Source: Acidimicrobiales bacterium (GTDB taxonomy: Bacteria > Actinomycetota > Acidimicrobiia > Acidimicrobiales > Poriferisodalaceae). From it: 14,048 nucleotides of DNA. How positions within the stretch are numbered: the first letter of the stretch is position 1; each line of letters starts with the position of its first letter. Of the stretch, positions 1 to 6,249 are shown piece after piece. The DNA lies in NCBI GenBank assembly GCA_020439485.1, contig JAGQSP010000242.1, forward strand, positions 1 to 14,048, read 5' to 3'. Below the pieces are notes generated by a model that was given only the letters and a program-made list of their open reading frames with translations, was not told where the DNA came from and ran no database searches. The position numbers were made by a program, and so were the translations under genes.

Positions 1-383
1 CCGAGCAGCTCCATGGCCTTGGCCTCGGCGTCGGCCTTCTTCATACCCAGGGCCCGGCGAGGGCCCAGGGTGACGTTGTCGAGCACCGTCATGTGCGGGA
101 ACAGGTTGTACGACTGAAACACGATGCCGATCGAGCGCCGAACCTGGTTGGCGTCGACCCCCTTGCGGGTTATGTCGACGCCGTCGAGGTGGATCGATCC
201 GGCATCGATGGGGTCGAGCAGATCCACACAGCGCAGCAGCGTCGACTTGCCGCAGCCACTGGGCCCTATCAGGCAGACGACCTCGTGGTCATCGACCACC
301 AGATCTATCCCGTTCAGCACCGCCTTGTCGCCGAAGGCCTTGTGAACGCCGCGCAGTTCGAGCTTTGGAGGGTTCTGGTTCAT
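1..383 (-). CDS. Polar amino acid ABC transporter ATP-binding protein (partial, C-terminus beyond window edge)
   Basis: This is the ATPase subunit of an importer that would hydrolyse ATP on the inner face of the membrane. About 127 N-terminal residues are present; the gene runs off the left edge. The Walker A motif GPSGCGKST lies at residues 40-48 and the Q-loop at Q90 in GIVFQSYNLFPHM, a wording typical of the polar amino acid (GlnQ/HisP-like) subfamily. The signature motif, Walker B and H-loop would lie outside the window. The ATG at 383 follows the permease stop by nine bases. A purine-rich GGTGAGG sits just upstream and overlaps the end of the permease gene, so translation is probably coupled. 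It is the third gene of the unit binding protein, permease, ATPase. Substrate cannot be told from this fragment. Confidence 0.93.
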   Translation of the reverse strand, partial: MNQNPPKLELRGVHKAFGDKAVLNGIDLVVDDHEVVCLIGPSGCGKSTLLRCVDLLDPIDAGSIHLDGVDITRKGVDANQVRRSIGIVFQSYNLFPHMTVLDNVTLGPRRALGMKKADAEAKAMELL

Positions 384-392
384 GGCCTCACC

Positions 393-1292
393 TCAGACCT
401 GCGACTGCGAGCGCATAGCTCGGTCGCGGGCCGTGTACCAGTCGACGAAGCGGGTCAACGGGATGCTGATGGCCAAGAACAGCAGCGTCGCCACCACATA
501 GGACGTGTAGTTGAACGTGCGCGACTTGTAGATCTCGGCTTCGCGTACCGCGTCACGGATTCCCAGGACCGAAATCAGCGCGACGTCCTTTTGCAGGCTC
601 ACGACGGTGTTCATCAAGGCCGGGACGACGTTGCGGATGGCCTGGGGCAAGATCGCGAATCGCAGCGCCTGCCACTGGGTGAGGCCCAGCGCCCTAGCCG
701 AAGAGCGTTGGCTCTCGGGCACGGCGTCGATGCCAGACCGATAGATCTCTGCCGTATACGCCGAATAGCTGAGCGAAAGCGCGGCCAACCCCCAGAACTT
801 GACCCCGTTGGGCAACCCGCTGAGGCTGAGCGCCGGCAACCCGAAACCCAGCAACACGATCAGCAGGTAAAGGGGTATGCCGCGGAACAGGTCGGTGTAG
901 ATGACCGCCAGCATCCTGATCGGAAAGAAGGCGGGGCCCCGCAGGCTGCGCATGACCGCCACCACCAACGACAGCACCGGTATCACCAACATCGACCAGA
1001 AGAACAACTCGATGTTGAGCCAGAACCCCCTGACGACGTCGGGAGCGCTGGCGCTGAAGTCGCTGGCGTTGAAGAACTGGTCTCTGAGCTTGGGCCAGTT
1101 CGGGCTGTTGAGGACGAGCACGGTGGCGACGCCGAAGAACACGATGGTCGAGACCATCGCGATGATCACCCCGCGAGCACCCTCCTCGTCGAGGAAGGAC
1201 GGCTTGGTGAGCAGCCGGCGCCTGGCCGGCCGCTCACCCTCCGAACCACTCAGTTGGTGAGGCTGGGAACCGACCCGCCCTGGTTCAGCCAC
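393..1292 (-). CDS. Polar amino acid ABC transporter permease (HisM/GlnP type)
   Basis: This 299-residue integral membrane protein would form the translocation channel. Hydrophobic segments are visible at about 41-61, 93-115, 126-156, 166-180, 222-245 and 264-282. The cytoplasmic EAA-type loop that contacts the ATPase spans roughly 182-226, with EIYRSGIDAVP and ARALGLTQWQALRFAILPQA. These are hallmarks of the His/Glu/Gln permease family. A charged leader of about 40 residues precedes the first membrane span. The GTG start at 1292 overlaps the binding-protein gene by 43 bases. I prefer it because GGAGG at 1297-1301 lies four bases upstream, although a later GTG near residue 42 is possible. Only one permease gene is present, so the channel is probably a homodimer. 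Confidence 0.93.
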   Translation of the reverse strand: MAEPGRVGSQPHQLSGSEGERPARRRLLTKPSFLDEEGARGVIIAMVSTIVFFGVATVLVLNSPNWPKLRDQFFNASDFSASAPDVVRGFWLNIELFFWSMLVIPVLSLVVAVMRSLRGPAFFPIRMLAVIYTDLFRGIPLYLLIVLLGFGLPALSLSGLPNGVKFWGLAALSLSYSAYTAEIYRSGIDAVPESQRSSARALGLTQWQALRFAILPQAIRNVVPALMNTVVSLQKDVALISVLGIRDAVREAEIYKSRTFNYTSYVVATLLFLAISIPLTRFVDWYTARDRAMRSQSQV

Positions 1293-2167
1293 TCGTCCTC
1301 CAGAGCGTCGATGGTGCCGTTCGACCTCAGGGTGGCCAACGCCTCGTTCACGCAGGCGACCAGCGGGCTGCCCTCTTCGAACAGCATGCCGAGCTCTTCG
1401 GGGTTGTCGCCCACCTTGGGAAGCACGCCGATGATCGAAGCATCGGTGATCTCGACTGCCGTGATGAAGTAGGCGGTGGGCAGGTCGAACACGATGCCGT
1501 CGACCTGGCCGGCGTCGAAGGCCGACTTGGCGGCCGCGTTGTCGTCGTAGACCTGGGCCGGGCTGTCGGGCTCGATCACGTTGTCGATGTAGTCGAGGCT
1601 GGTCGTGCCGATGGCAGCACCCAGACGCAGGCCCTTGAGGTCGGCGATGCTGGTTGCCGACGCCGCGGGGCTGTCGGCAGCACCGATGATGGCCTGCTCG
1701 ACCTGGTAATAGCCGTCGCTGAAGTCGACGACCTCGTCACGCTCTGCGGTGATCGAGTACTGCTGGATGTTGAAGTCGTAGGCCTTCTCTCCAGGCGCCA
1801 CGGCCTCGTCGAAGCCGGTACGAACCCACTCGACGGTGTCGATACCCAGCTCGTCGGCCAGGGCGTAGACAAGGGCGCTCTCGTAACCTGTGCCCGACTC
1901 GGGAACGTCGAAGTTGTCGTCGCCGACGCCCATCCAGGGCGGGAACACCGGCTCGCCGGTGGCGACCGTCAAGACTCCGGCAGTCTTGGTCGGCGGCTCT
2001 GCGCAAGCATCGGCTGCGTCGCCCGAGTCGACGGCGGTGGTTTCGGTGCTCGAATCGCCCGAATCGCTGGACGAGTCGTCGCCGTCGCTGCCGCATGCGG
2101 CGAGCAACATCGTCATCGCCAGCAGGAGCGCCAATAGGTATCTGGGGGTGAGGTGCTTGAGCTTCAT
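1250..2167 (-). CDS. Lipoprotein solute-binding protein of a polar amino acid ABC transporter (SBP family 3)
   Basis: This 305-residue extracytoplasmic receptor would capture the solute and deliver it to the permease encoded next. A lipoprotein signal peptide occupies residues 1-24, and the lipobox LLAAC places the acylated cysteine at C25. An acidic Ser/Asp/Thr-rich linker (about 26-54) follows, then a family 3 binding domain. R143 in ITAERDEVVDFSDGYY matches the arginine that contacts the ligand carboxylate in many amino acid receptors. C55 and a cysteine near the C-terminus (VACVNEA) may form a disulfide. The ATG at 2167 is backed by AGGAGG at 2176-2181. It is first in the transporter unit and is separated from the upstream SDR gene by a hairpin. 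An acidic or polar amino acid ligand is likely but not proven. Confidence 0.94.
   Translation of the reverse strand: MKLKHLTPRYLLALLLAMTMLLAACGSDGDDSSSDSGDSSTETTAVDSGDAADACAEPPTKTAGVLTVATGEPVFPPWMGVGDDNFDVPESGTGYESALVYALADELGIDTVEWVRTGFDEAVAPGEKAYDFNIQQYSITAERDEVVDFSDGYYQVEQAIIGAADSPAASATSIADLKGLRLGAAIGTTSLDYIDNVIEPDSPAQVYDDNAAAKSAFDAGQVDGIVFDLPTAYFITAVEITDASIIGVLPKVGDNPEELGMLFEEGSPLVACVNEALATLRSNGTIDALEDEWLNQGGSVPSLTN
1297..1301 (-). promoter_or_regulatory. Ribosome binding site inside the binding-protein gene
   Basis: GGAGG on the minus strand lies four bases before the GTG at 1292 and decides the permease start. It is embedded in the last codons of the binding-protein gene, which suggests translation of the two genes is linked. 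Confidence 0.55.
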
Positions 2168-2175
2168 TCTGTTTC

Positions 2176-2181
2176 CCTCCT
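2176..2181 (-). promoter_or_regulatory. Ribosome binding site of the solute-binding protein gene
   Basis: A consensus AGGAGG is placed eight bases before the ATG at 2167. It is among the strongest such sites in the window, in keeping with the high expression usual for binding proteins. Confidence 0.75.
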
Positions 2182-2202
2182 GGAATCAGCTGCCCGGGGA
2201 AC

Positions 2203-2237
2203 GTAACAGAGCCCTGGGACGGCGCCGGTGATGTTAC
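2203..2237. promoter_or_regulatory. Inverted GTAACA/TGTTAC half-sites upstream of the ABC operon
   Basis: GTAACA (2203-2208) and TGTTAC (2232-2237) form a perfect 6-base inverted repeat with a 23-base gap, in the only non-coding stretch before the transporter unit. The spacing would put both halves on about the same face of the helix. An operator role is inference; the right half also overlaps the hairpin at 2221-2245. Confidence 0.25.
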
Positions 2238-2245
2238 CGGGCGCC
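2221..2245 (-). terminator. GC-rich hairpin after the SDR gene, likely terminator
   Basis: GGCGCCGGT (2221-2229) pairs with ACCGGGCGCC (2236-2245) with one bulged G, around the loop GATGTT. It begins seven bases past the SDR stop codon on the minus strand and so separates the hydratase-P450-SDR operon from the ABC operon. No U-tract follows, as is common for actinobacterial terminators. Confidence 0.55.
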
Positions 2246-2252
2246 GCGACGC

Positions 2253-3089
2253 TCAGAAGCTCGGTTTCGACACGTGGGGTGTCAGCTGCAACTCGTGGGT
2301 CCACACCGACCGGTCCTGGGTGTGCAGGTACCAATAGGCGTCGGCTATGGCCGCCGGGCTGATGACCAACGCCGGGTTCTTCTGCGCCATCGGCAACGTG
2401 CGGGTGCCAGGCGAGTCGATCAGGCCGTCGACGATCACGTTGGCGACATGGACACCGAACTCGCTGTATTCCTCGGTGAGCACCTGAGCGAGGGTGCGCA
2501 TCATCACCCTGGGGTAGTACAGCGACTGGCCCGTATGGCGCTTACGTCCGCGCAACGACGACGAGTTGTTGGTGATGAAGAACGAACCGCGCCCGGCCTC
2601 GCGCATCGCGGGCAGCACCTGCTTGGCCACCATGAACGGTCCGCGGCAGGCGACCGCCATCGCCGTGTCGAAGACCTCGTTTGGCATGTTCTCGAGCAGC
2701 TCCATCTCGGGCGGCAGATCGCGGCCGTCGATGTAGCCGGCGTTGTAGACCAGCACCTCGGGATCACCGAACTGTGAACGCACCAGGGCGAAGGCCTCTG
2801 CGATCGAGTCGTCTTGGGACAGGTCGAGCTGCACGATGTCGCACAAACCACCCCGGTCGACGATCGCCTGGCGCAATCCGTGGGCGTTCGGGGCCGAGCG
2901 GGTGGTCACGACCACCCGGTAGCCCTCGGCTGCGAACCTCAGCGCGATTGCACCACCCACGCCCCAGCGAACCTCGGGTTCGAAGCCCGAGTCATCGACA
3001 TCGCCGCCGTGCACCAGGTGGGTGTTGCGCCCGTCGGACTGCCACTTGGAGGTGGCGCCTATGACCATCGCTACGGGTGCTTCGGCCAT
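2253..3089 (-). CDS. Atypical short-chain dehydrogenase/reductase-like protein with split glycine motif
   Basis: A 278-residue Rossmann-fold protein of the SDR superfamily, normally NAD(P)-dependent oxidoreductases. The opening strand VAMVIGATSK (6-15) is followed by about 27 extra residues (16-42, W16 to W42) before GVGGAIALRFAAEGYRVVV resumes (43-61). The family's TGxxxGIG cofactor loop is thus interrupted. The VYNAG motif (114-118) and LDL (88-90) are normal. The catalytic region has serines at 176-178, but YxxxK is replaced by LYYPRVMMRTLAQ (190-202), with no lysine in place. The end is also unusual (THELQLTPHVSKPSF). The ATG at 3089 lies five bases after the P450 stop, so it is third in the hydratase-P450-SDR operon. 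It may oxidise a P450 product by altered chemistry, or be a non-catalytic binding protein. Confidence 0.85.
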   Translation of the reverse strand: MAEAPVAMVIGATSKWQSDGRNTHLVHGGDVDDSGFEPEVRWGVGGAIALRFAAEGYRVVVTTRSAPNAHGLRQAIVDRGGLCDIVQLDLSQDDSIAEAFALVRSQFGDPEVLVYNAGYIDGRDLPPEMELLENMPNEVFDTAMAVACRGPFMVAKQVLPAMREAGRGSFFITNNSSSLRGRKRHTGQSLYYPRVMMRTLAQVLTEEYSEFGVHVANVIVDGLIDSPGTRTLPMAQKNPALVISPAAIADAYWYLHTQDRSVWTHELQLTPHVSKPSF

Positions 3090-3094
3090 TTTGA

Positions 3095-4258
3095 TCAGAC
3101 CTCTCCGACCCAGACTTCTCTGGGTCCACGGAACTCGAAACCATGAAGCTCGACTGGATGTTCAGGGTCCAATTCGAGCTGCGGGAAGCGACCCATCAGT
3201 CGCTCGACCCCGACGCGGACTTCTTGGCGGCCCAACCACTCCCCCAGGCACCGATGGGCGCCTAGCGCAAACGCAGCATGGGCGCCCTCGCGCCGGTCGA
3301 GGTCGATCGCGGTGGGGTTCTTCCAGTGAGACTCGTCGAGGTTCACCGAGCGAAGTACACCAGACACCAGGTTGCCTCGCTCGATTTGTACACCTGCCAG
3401 TTGGGTATCGGCCGTCGCCTGCCTGGTGACGGTGCCGACCGGGCTGTACACGCGAAATACCTCTTCGACGAGCCGTCGCATCAGCCCGGGCTGCTCGTCC
3501 ACCCGCCGCCGCAGATCGGGGCGGCTAAGCAGAACCCAGACCACCAGACCTATGCCATCGCGCGGTTCGTTGATGCCACCCGAGATCATCAGCCGCACGT
3601 TGTTGACGATCTCAGCGGGGGTTGCACCGTTCGAGACAAACGACGCGATCGCCGACCGATCCTGAGGGTCGGCGGAGGCGGCAGCGATGCGGTGCGCGAT
3701 GGCTTCACCCAGCTCGGCCTTGGTGGCCGCGCCCAGGCGTTCGAGCTCGGGGTCGTTCTCGAAGTTGGCGATGTCGGCGCACAGGCCTTCGCACCACCTC
3801 CACATGCGGTCGAAGCCGTGAGCGTCCAAGCCCAGAACGGTGGCCAGCGACCCAGCCGACAGCGGTTGGGCGTAGCGAGCCATCAGGTCGAAGCCCTCGG
3901 TCGGGTCGACCGAGTCGAGCAGTCGATCGGCGATGTCGGTCAACTCGTCCGAGACGAAGGCACCGCTGCGACCGCCGGCCTGAAACGGGGGCTTCATGAT
4001 CGCCTGAAGCCGCGTGTGTTCGGGCGGGTCGCAAGTCAACATGTTCTGCCCCAGGGCGCGGGCCAAGAACGACGGTTCGGTCGCTGCGCTGAACAGGTCG
4101 GGCCGCGACTCGACGAAGGCGACATCGTCCCAGCGGGTCACGAGCCACATGTCCAGCGCCGGCACCCAACACACCGGTTCTTCGGCGCGCATACGCGCCA
4201 GGATGGGATCTGGGTCGGCGTCGAGATCGGCCAGGGTGACCGAGTCGCCGAGCCCCAC
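3095..4258 (-). CDS. Cytochrome P450
   Basis: A soluble bacterial P450 monooxygenase that would need separate ferredoxin/reductase partners, none of which is in the window. From the chosen start the protein has 387 residues. Heme ligand C337 lies in FALGAHRCLG (330-339). The K-helix ExxR is E266-R269 in EEVFR, and CDPPEHTRLQ (76-85) is the usual C-helix motif. The I-helix reads GGINEPRD (227-234) instead of the usual AGxxT, so the threonine that helps proton delivery is absent. I chose GTG at 4258, one base after the hydratase stop, because homology begins soon after (VTLADLDADPDPIL). The frame stays open to 4393, but that part overlaps the hydratase and looks like low-complexity shadow. It is the middle gene of the hydratase-P450-SDR operon. 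Substrate unknown. Confidence 0.92.
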   Translation of the reverse strand: MGLGDSVTLADLDADPDPILARMRAEEPVCWVPALDMWLVTRWDDVAFVESRPDLFSAATEPSFLARALGQNMLTCDPPEHTRLQAIMKPPFQAGGRSGAFVSDELTDIADRLLDSVDPTEGFDLMARYAQPLSAGSLATVLGLDAHGFDRMWRWCEGLCADIANFENDPELERLGAATKAELGEAIAHRIAAASADPQDRSAIASFVSNGATPAEIVNNVRLMISGGINEPRDGIGLVVWVLLSRPDLRRRVDEQPGLMRRLVEEVFRVYSPVGTVTRQATADTQLAGVQIERGNLVSGVLRSVNLDESHWKNPTAIDLDRREGAHAAFALGAHRCLGEWLGRQEVRVGVERLMGRFPQLELDPEHPVELHGFEFRGPREVWVGEV

Positions 4259-4259
4259 G

Positions 4260-5054
4260 TCAGTGACCGCGCCCGTGGCTGACCGCCACCGACCCGAGGC
4301 CCTCGACGGTGGCCACCGCCGTTGAACCGACCGGCAACTTCGAAACCTGTGTGGCGGTGCCGGTCGTGACGATCTGGCCCGCGCTGAGCCCAATTCCCCG
4401 GCCGCTCAGGTGGTCGACCAGCCAAACCAGGGCGGTCAGCGGGTGGCCCAACACGTCGGCGCCACGACCCTGGCCCGTGATCTCGCCGTCGACCTCCATG
4501 CGAGCTTGGGCCGCATCGAGCCCGTCGATGCAGGCGGGGTCGCTGCGGTCGCCGACCACCAGCAGGCTGTTGGATCCGGCGTCGGCGATCACGTGCAGCA
4601 ACGGAGCCCCGATGAAGGTGGTGAAGCGGCCGCCCACGAACTCGATCGCCGGCATCACCGCGCTGACGGCGTCCGAAACCACCGACCGCTCACAGGCACC
4701 ATCGAAGGGACCCAGGTCGTGGCCGATCTCGAACGCGATCTCACCCTCGAGTTTGGGTTCGACCATCAGATCGTCGTCTGCCAGCACCACCCCCGACTGG
4801 TGTATCGAATAGATCCGGCCGGCGAATGGTCCGTCGGCCCCCAGCAGCTTCTGGGCGTGCTCTGAGGTGCACCCGATCTTCCAGCCAAGCACCGGCCAGC
4901 CCGACAGCTCGGCCACACGGTCGTCGACCAGCTGGGCCTCGACCACATCGGCGGGAGCGAACGCCGGCGGCAGCGAGTCGATCGATTCGCCCGCCGTGCG
5001 GGCATCGATCAACAGCCTGGCCAATGAGTCGATCCGTGAAGCGCTGGTTGCCAC
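4260..5054 (-). CDS. 2-keto-4-pentenoate hydratase-like protein (MhpD / FAH superfamily)
   Basis: From the GTG at 5054 it has 264 residues, matching the usual length of MhpD-type hydratases. These enzymes add water to 2-hydroxypenta-2,4-dienoates in meta-cleavage pathways or decarboxylate 4-oxalocrotonate. Visible landmarks are GWKIGCTSEHAQKLLG (57-72), the metal-binding ExE in KLEGEIAFEIG (E103 and E105), a third acidic ligand E138 in AIEFVGGR, and the C-terminal GQIVTTGTATQVSKLPVGS (226-244). An alternative GTG at 5072 adds six residues. The frame is open to 5240, but that would run into the divergent gene at 5143. It is the first gene of the operon, and the P450 start follows its stop by one base. 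The ring-cleavage dioxygenase and aldolase that normally accompany it are not in the window, so its exact substrate is open. Confidence 0.88.
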   Translation of the reverse strand: MATSASRIDSLARLLIDARTAGESIDSLPPAFAPADVVEAQLVDDRVAELSGWPVLGWKIGCTSEHAQKLLGADGPFAGRIYSIHQSGVVLADDDLMVEPKLEGEIAFEIGHDLGPFDGACERSVVSDAVSAVMPAIEFVGGRFTTFIGAPLLHVIADAGSNSLLVVGDRSDPACIDGLDAAQARMEVDGEITGQGRGADVLGHPLTALVWLVDHLSGRGIGLSAGQIVTTGTATQVSKLPVGSTAVATVEGLGSVAVSHGRGH

Positions 5055-5073
5055 GCCGCCAACGATAGCCACA

Positions 5074-5085
5074 CCGGGTACCCGG
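5074..5085. promoter_or_regulatory. Perfect 12-base palindrome in a divergent promoter region
   Basis: CCGGGTACCCGG is a complete dyad lying between the hydratase start (5054 or 5072) and the divergent phosphotransferase start (5143). Its place suits an operator that controls one or both transcripts. No clear -10/-35 pair is recognisable, and no regulator gene is adjacent. Confidence 0.3.
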
Positions 5086-5142
5086 CACCGAGAAGCGGCT
5101 ACTGTGCACCAGACCGCGACCACCTCGGACAGGGGAACAACG

Positions 5143-6237
5143 ATGGCATTGGCTCCGATACCGCTCATCCGCACGCCCGAAGACATCAGCGATGCATGGC
5201 TCACCAAGGTGTTTCGCGCCAGCGGCGACCTCGACGACACCCAGTCGGTGATCTTCAGTGAGAAGGTCAGCCTGGGCGATGCCGCTGGCCTGCTGGGTGT
5301 TTTGTACCGAGTTCACCCCCAGTACAGCGACGGCGCAGAGGGGCCGACCTCTGTGGTCATCAAGTTCCCTACCCCCGACCCCACCCAGCGCGCCACGGCT
5401 GACGTGCTGGGCTTCTACAAGCGCGAGGTCACGTTCTACAACGAGCACGCCCACGACCTGCCCTTCGGCGTGCCTCACTGCTATGGCGCGGTGCAAGACA
5501 CCGAGTCGACAGACTTCGTCCTGGTGATGGAAGACGTCGCCTACCTAGACCAGATCGACCAGGTGGCGGGCGCAACCCTCGATCAGGCGCGCACGGCTGT
5601 GGCGCAGATCGCCGCGTTTCACGCCAAGTGGTGGGAATCGCAGACCTTGGATGCCATGGGCGAGATCTATCTGCCGCTGCTGAACCCGGTCTATCTGGTC
5701 GCCCTGCCCCAGATCTTCGAGGGCGGATGGGGCCCCGCCGTCGAGCACGAGGGTCACAACATCACGCCAGAGGTCAAGGCCTTCGGCGACGCTTGGGGCA
5801 GCCACGTCGAGTTCATGTTGTCGGCCCTGTCGACGCCCAGAACCATCGCCCACGGCGACTTCCGAGGCGACAACCTGCTGTTCGACGAAGACAACAACCT
5901 GACGATCCTGGACTTCCAGATCATGGGTGTGGGCAACGGCCTGTTCGACGTTGCCTACTTCATGTGCCAGACGGTCGACACCGACGTCAGGCACGGCCAC
6001 GACGACGAGTTGATCCAGCTCTACGTCGACACTTTGGCGGCGAACGGGGTCGAGTACTCCTTCGACGACGCCAAGACGGCCTACCGCATCGCCGCAGCGT
6101 TTTGTCTGATCTACGCGGTGACGTCGTTCGCGGCCTACGACGCGTTCGAGGGTCGCCAGCACCAGCTGATGTCGAAGATGTTGAGCCGGTCGGTTCGCAC
6201 GATCGTCGACAACGACGCCCTTGCTCTGATCCCCTGA
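5143..6237 (+). CDS. Phosphotransferase family protein (APH / EcKinase-like small-molecule kinase)
   Basis: This 364-residue protein has the fold of aminoglycoside phosphotransferase and ecdysteroid/choline-kinase-like enzymes, which move phosphate from ATP to a hydroxyl of a small molecule. The likely ATP-anchoring lysine is K74 in VVIKFP. EDVAYLDQ (130-137) sits at the hinge. The catalytic loop HGDFRGDNLLF (237-247) supplies D239 and N244, and the metal-binding aspartate is D257 in ILDFQ. The ATG at 5143 is preceded by AGGGG at 5131-5135; more upstream starts would overlap the divergent hydratase gene. The gene stands alone between divergent and convergent neighbours. Such proteins are frequent near acyl-CoA dehydrogenases in actinobacteria. 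The neighbours give no reason to call it a resistance gene, and its substrate is unknown. Confidence 0.87.
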   Translation: MALAPIPLIRTPEDISDAWLTKVFRASGDLDDTQSVIFSEKVSLGDAAGLLGVLYRVHPQYSDGAEGPTSVVIKFPTPDPTQRATADVLGFYKREVTFYNEHAHDLPFGVPHCYGAVQDTESTDFVLVMEDVAYLDQIDQVAGATLDQARTAVAQIAAFHAKWWESQTLDAMGEIYLPLLNPVYLVALPQIFEGGWGPAVEHEGHNITPEVKAFGDAWGSHVEFMLSALSTPRTIAHGDFRGDNLLFDEDNNLTILDFQIMGVGNGLFDVAYFMCQTVDTDVRHGHDDELIQLYVDTLAANGVEYSFDDAKTAYRIAAAFCLIYAVTSFAAYDAFEGRQHQLMSKMLSRSVRTIVDNDALALIP

Positions 6238-6247
6238 GGGGGATCGG
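6226..6247. terminator. Bidirectional hairpin between convergent genes, stop codon in the loop
   Basis: GATCCCC (6228-6234) and GGGGATC (6239-6245) form a 7-base perfect stem with loop TGAG. One G-U wobble and a further C-G pair extend it on the plus-strand transcript. The phosphotransferase TGA stop (6235-6237) is in the loop, and the crotonase stop lies five bases beyond the core stem. It probably ends transcription from both sides. There is no U-tract. Confidence 0.5.
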
Positions 6248-6249
6248 AT

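Noticed and set aside
93..1472. Plus-strand open frame of 459 codons across the ABC ATPase and permease genes
   Set aside because: It is antisense to three genes with clear motifs and its translation is Arg/Asp/Gln-rich; a typical high-GC shadow frame.
3278..4282. Plus-strand open frame of 334 codons opposite the P450
   Set aside because: The opposite strand carries P450 heme, ExxR and C-helix motifs; this frame has none.
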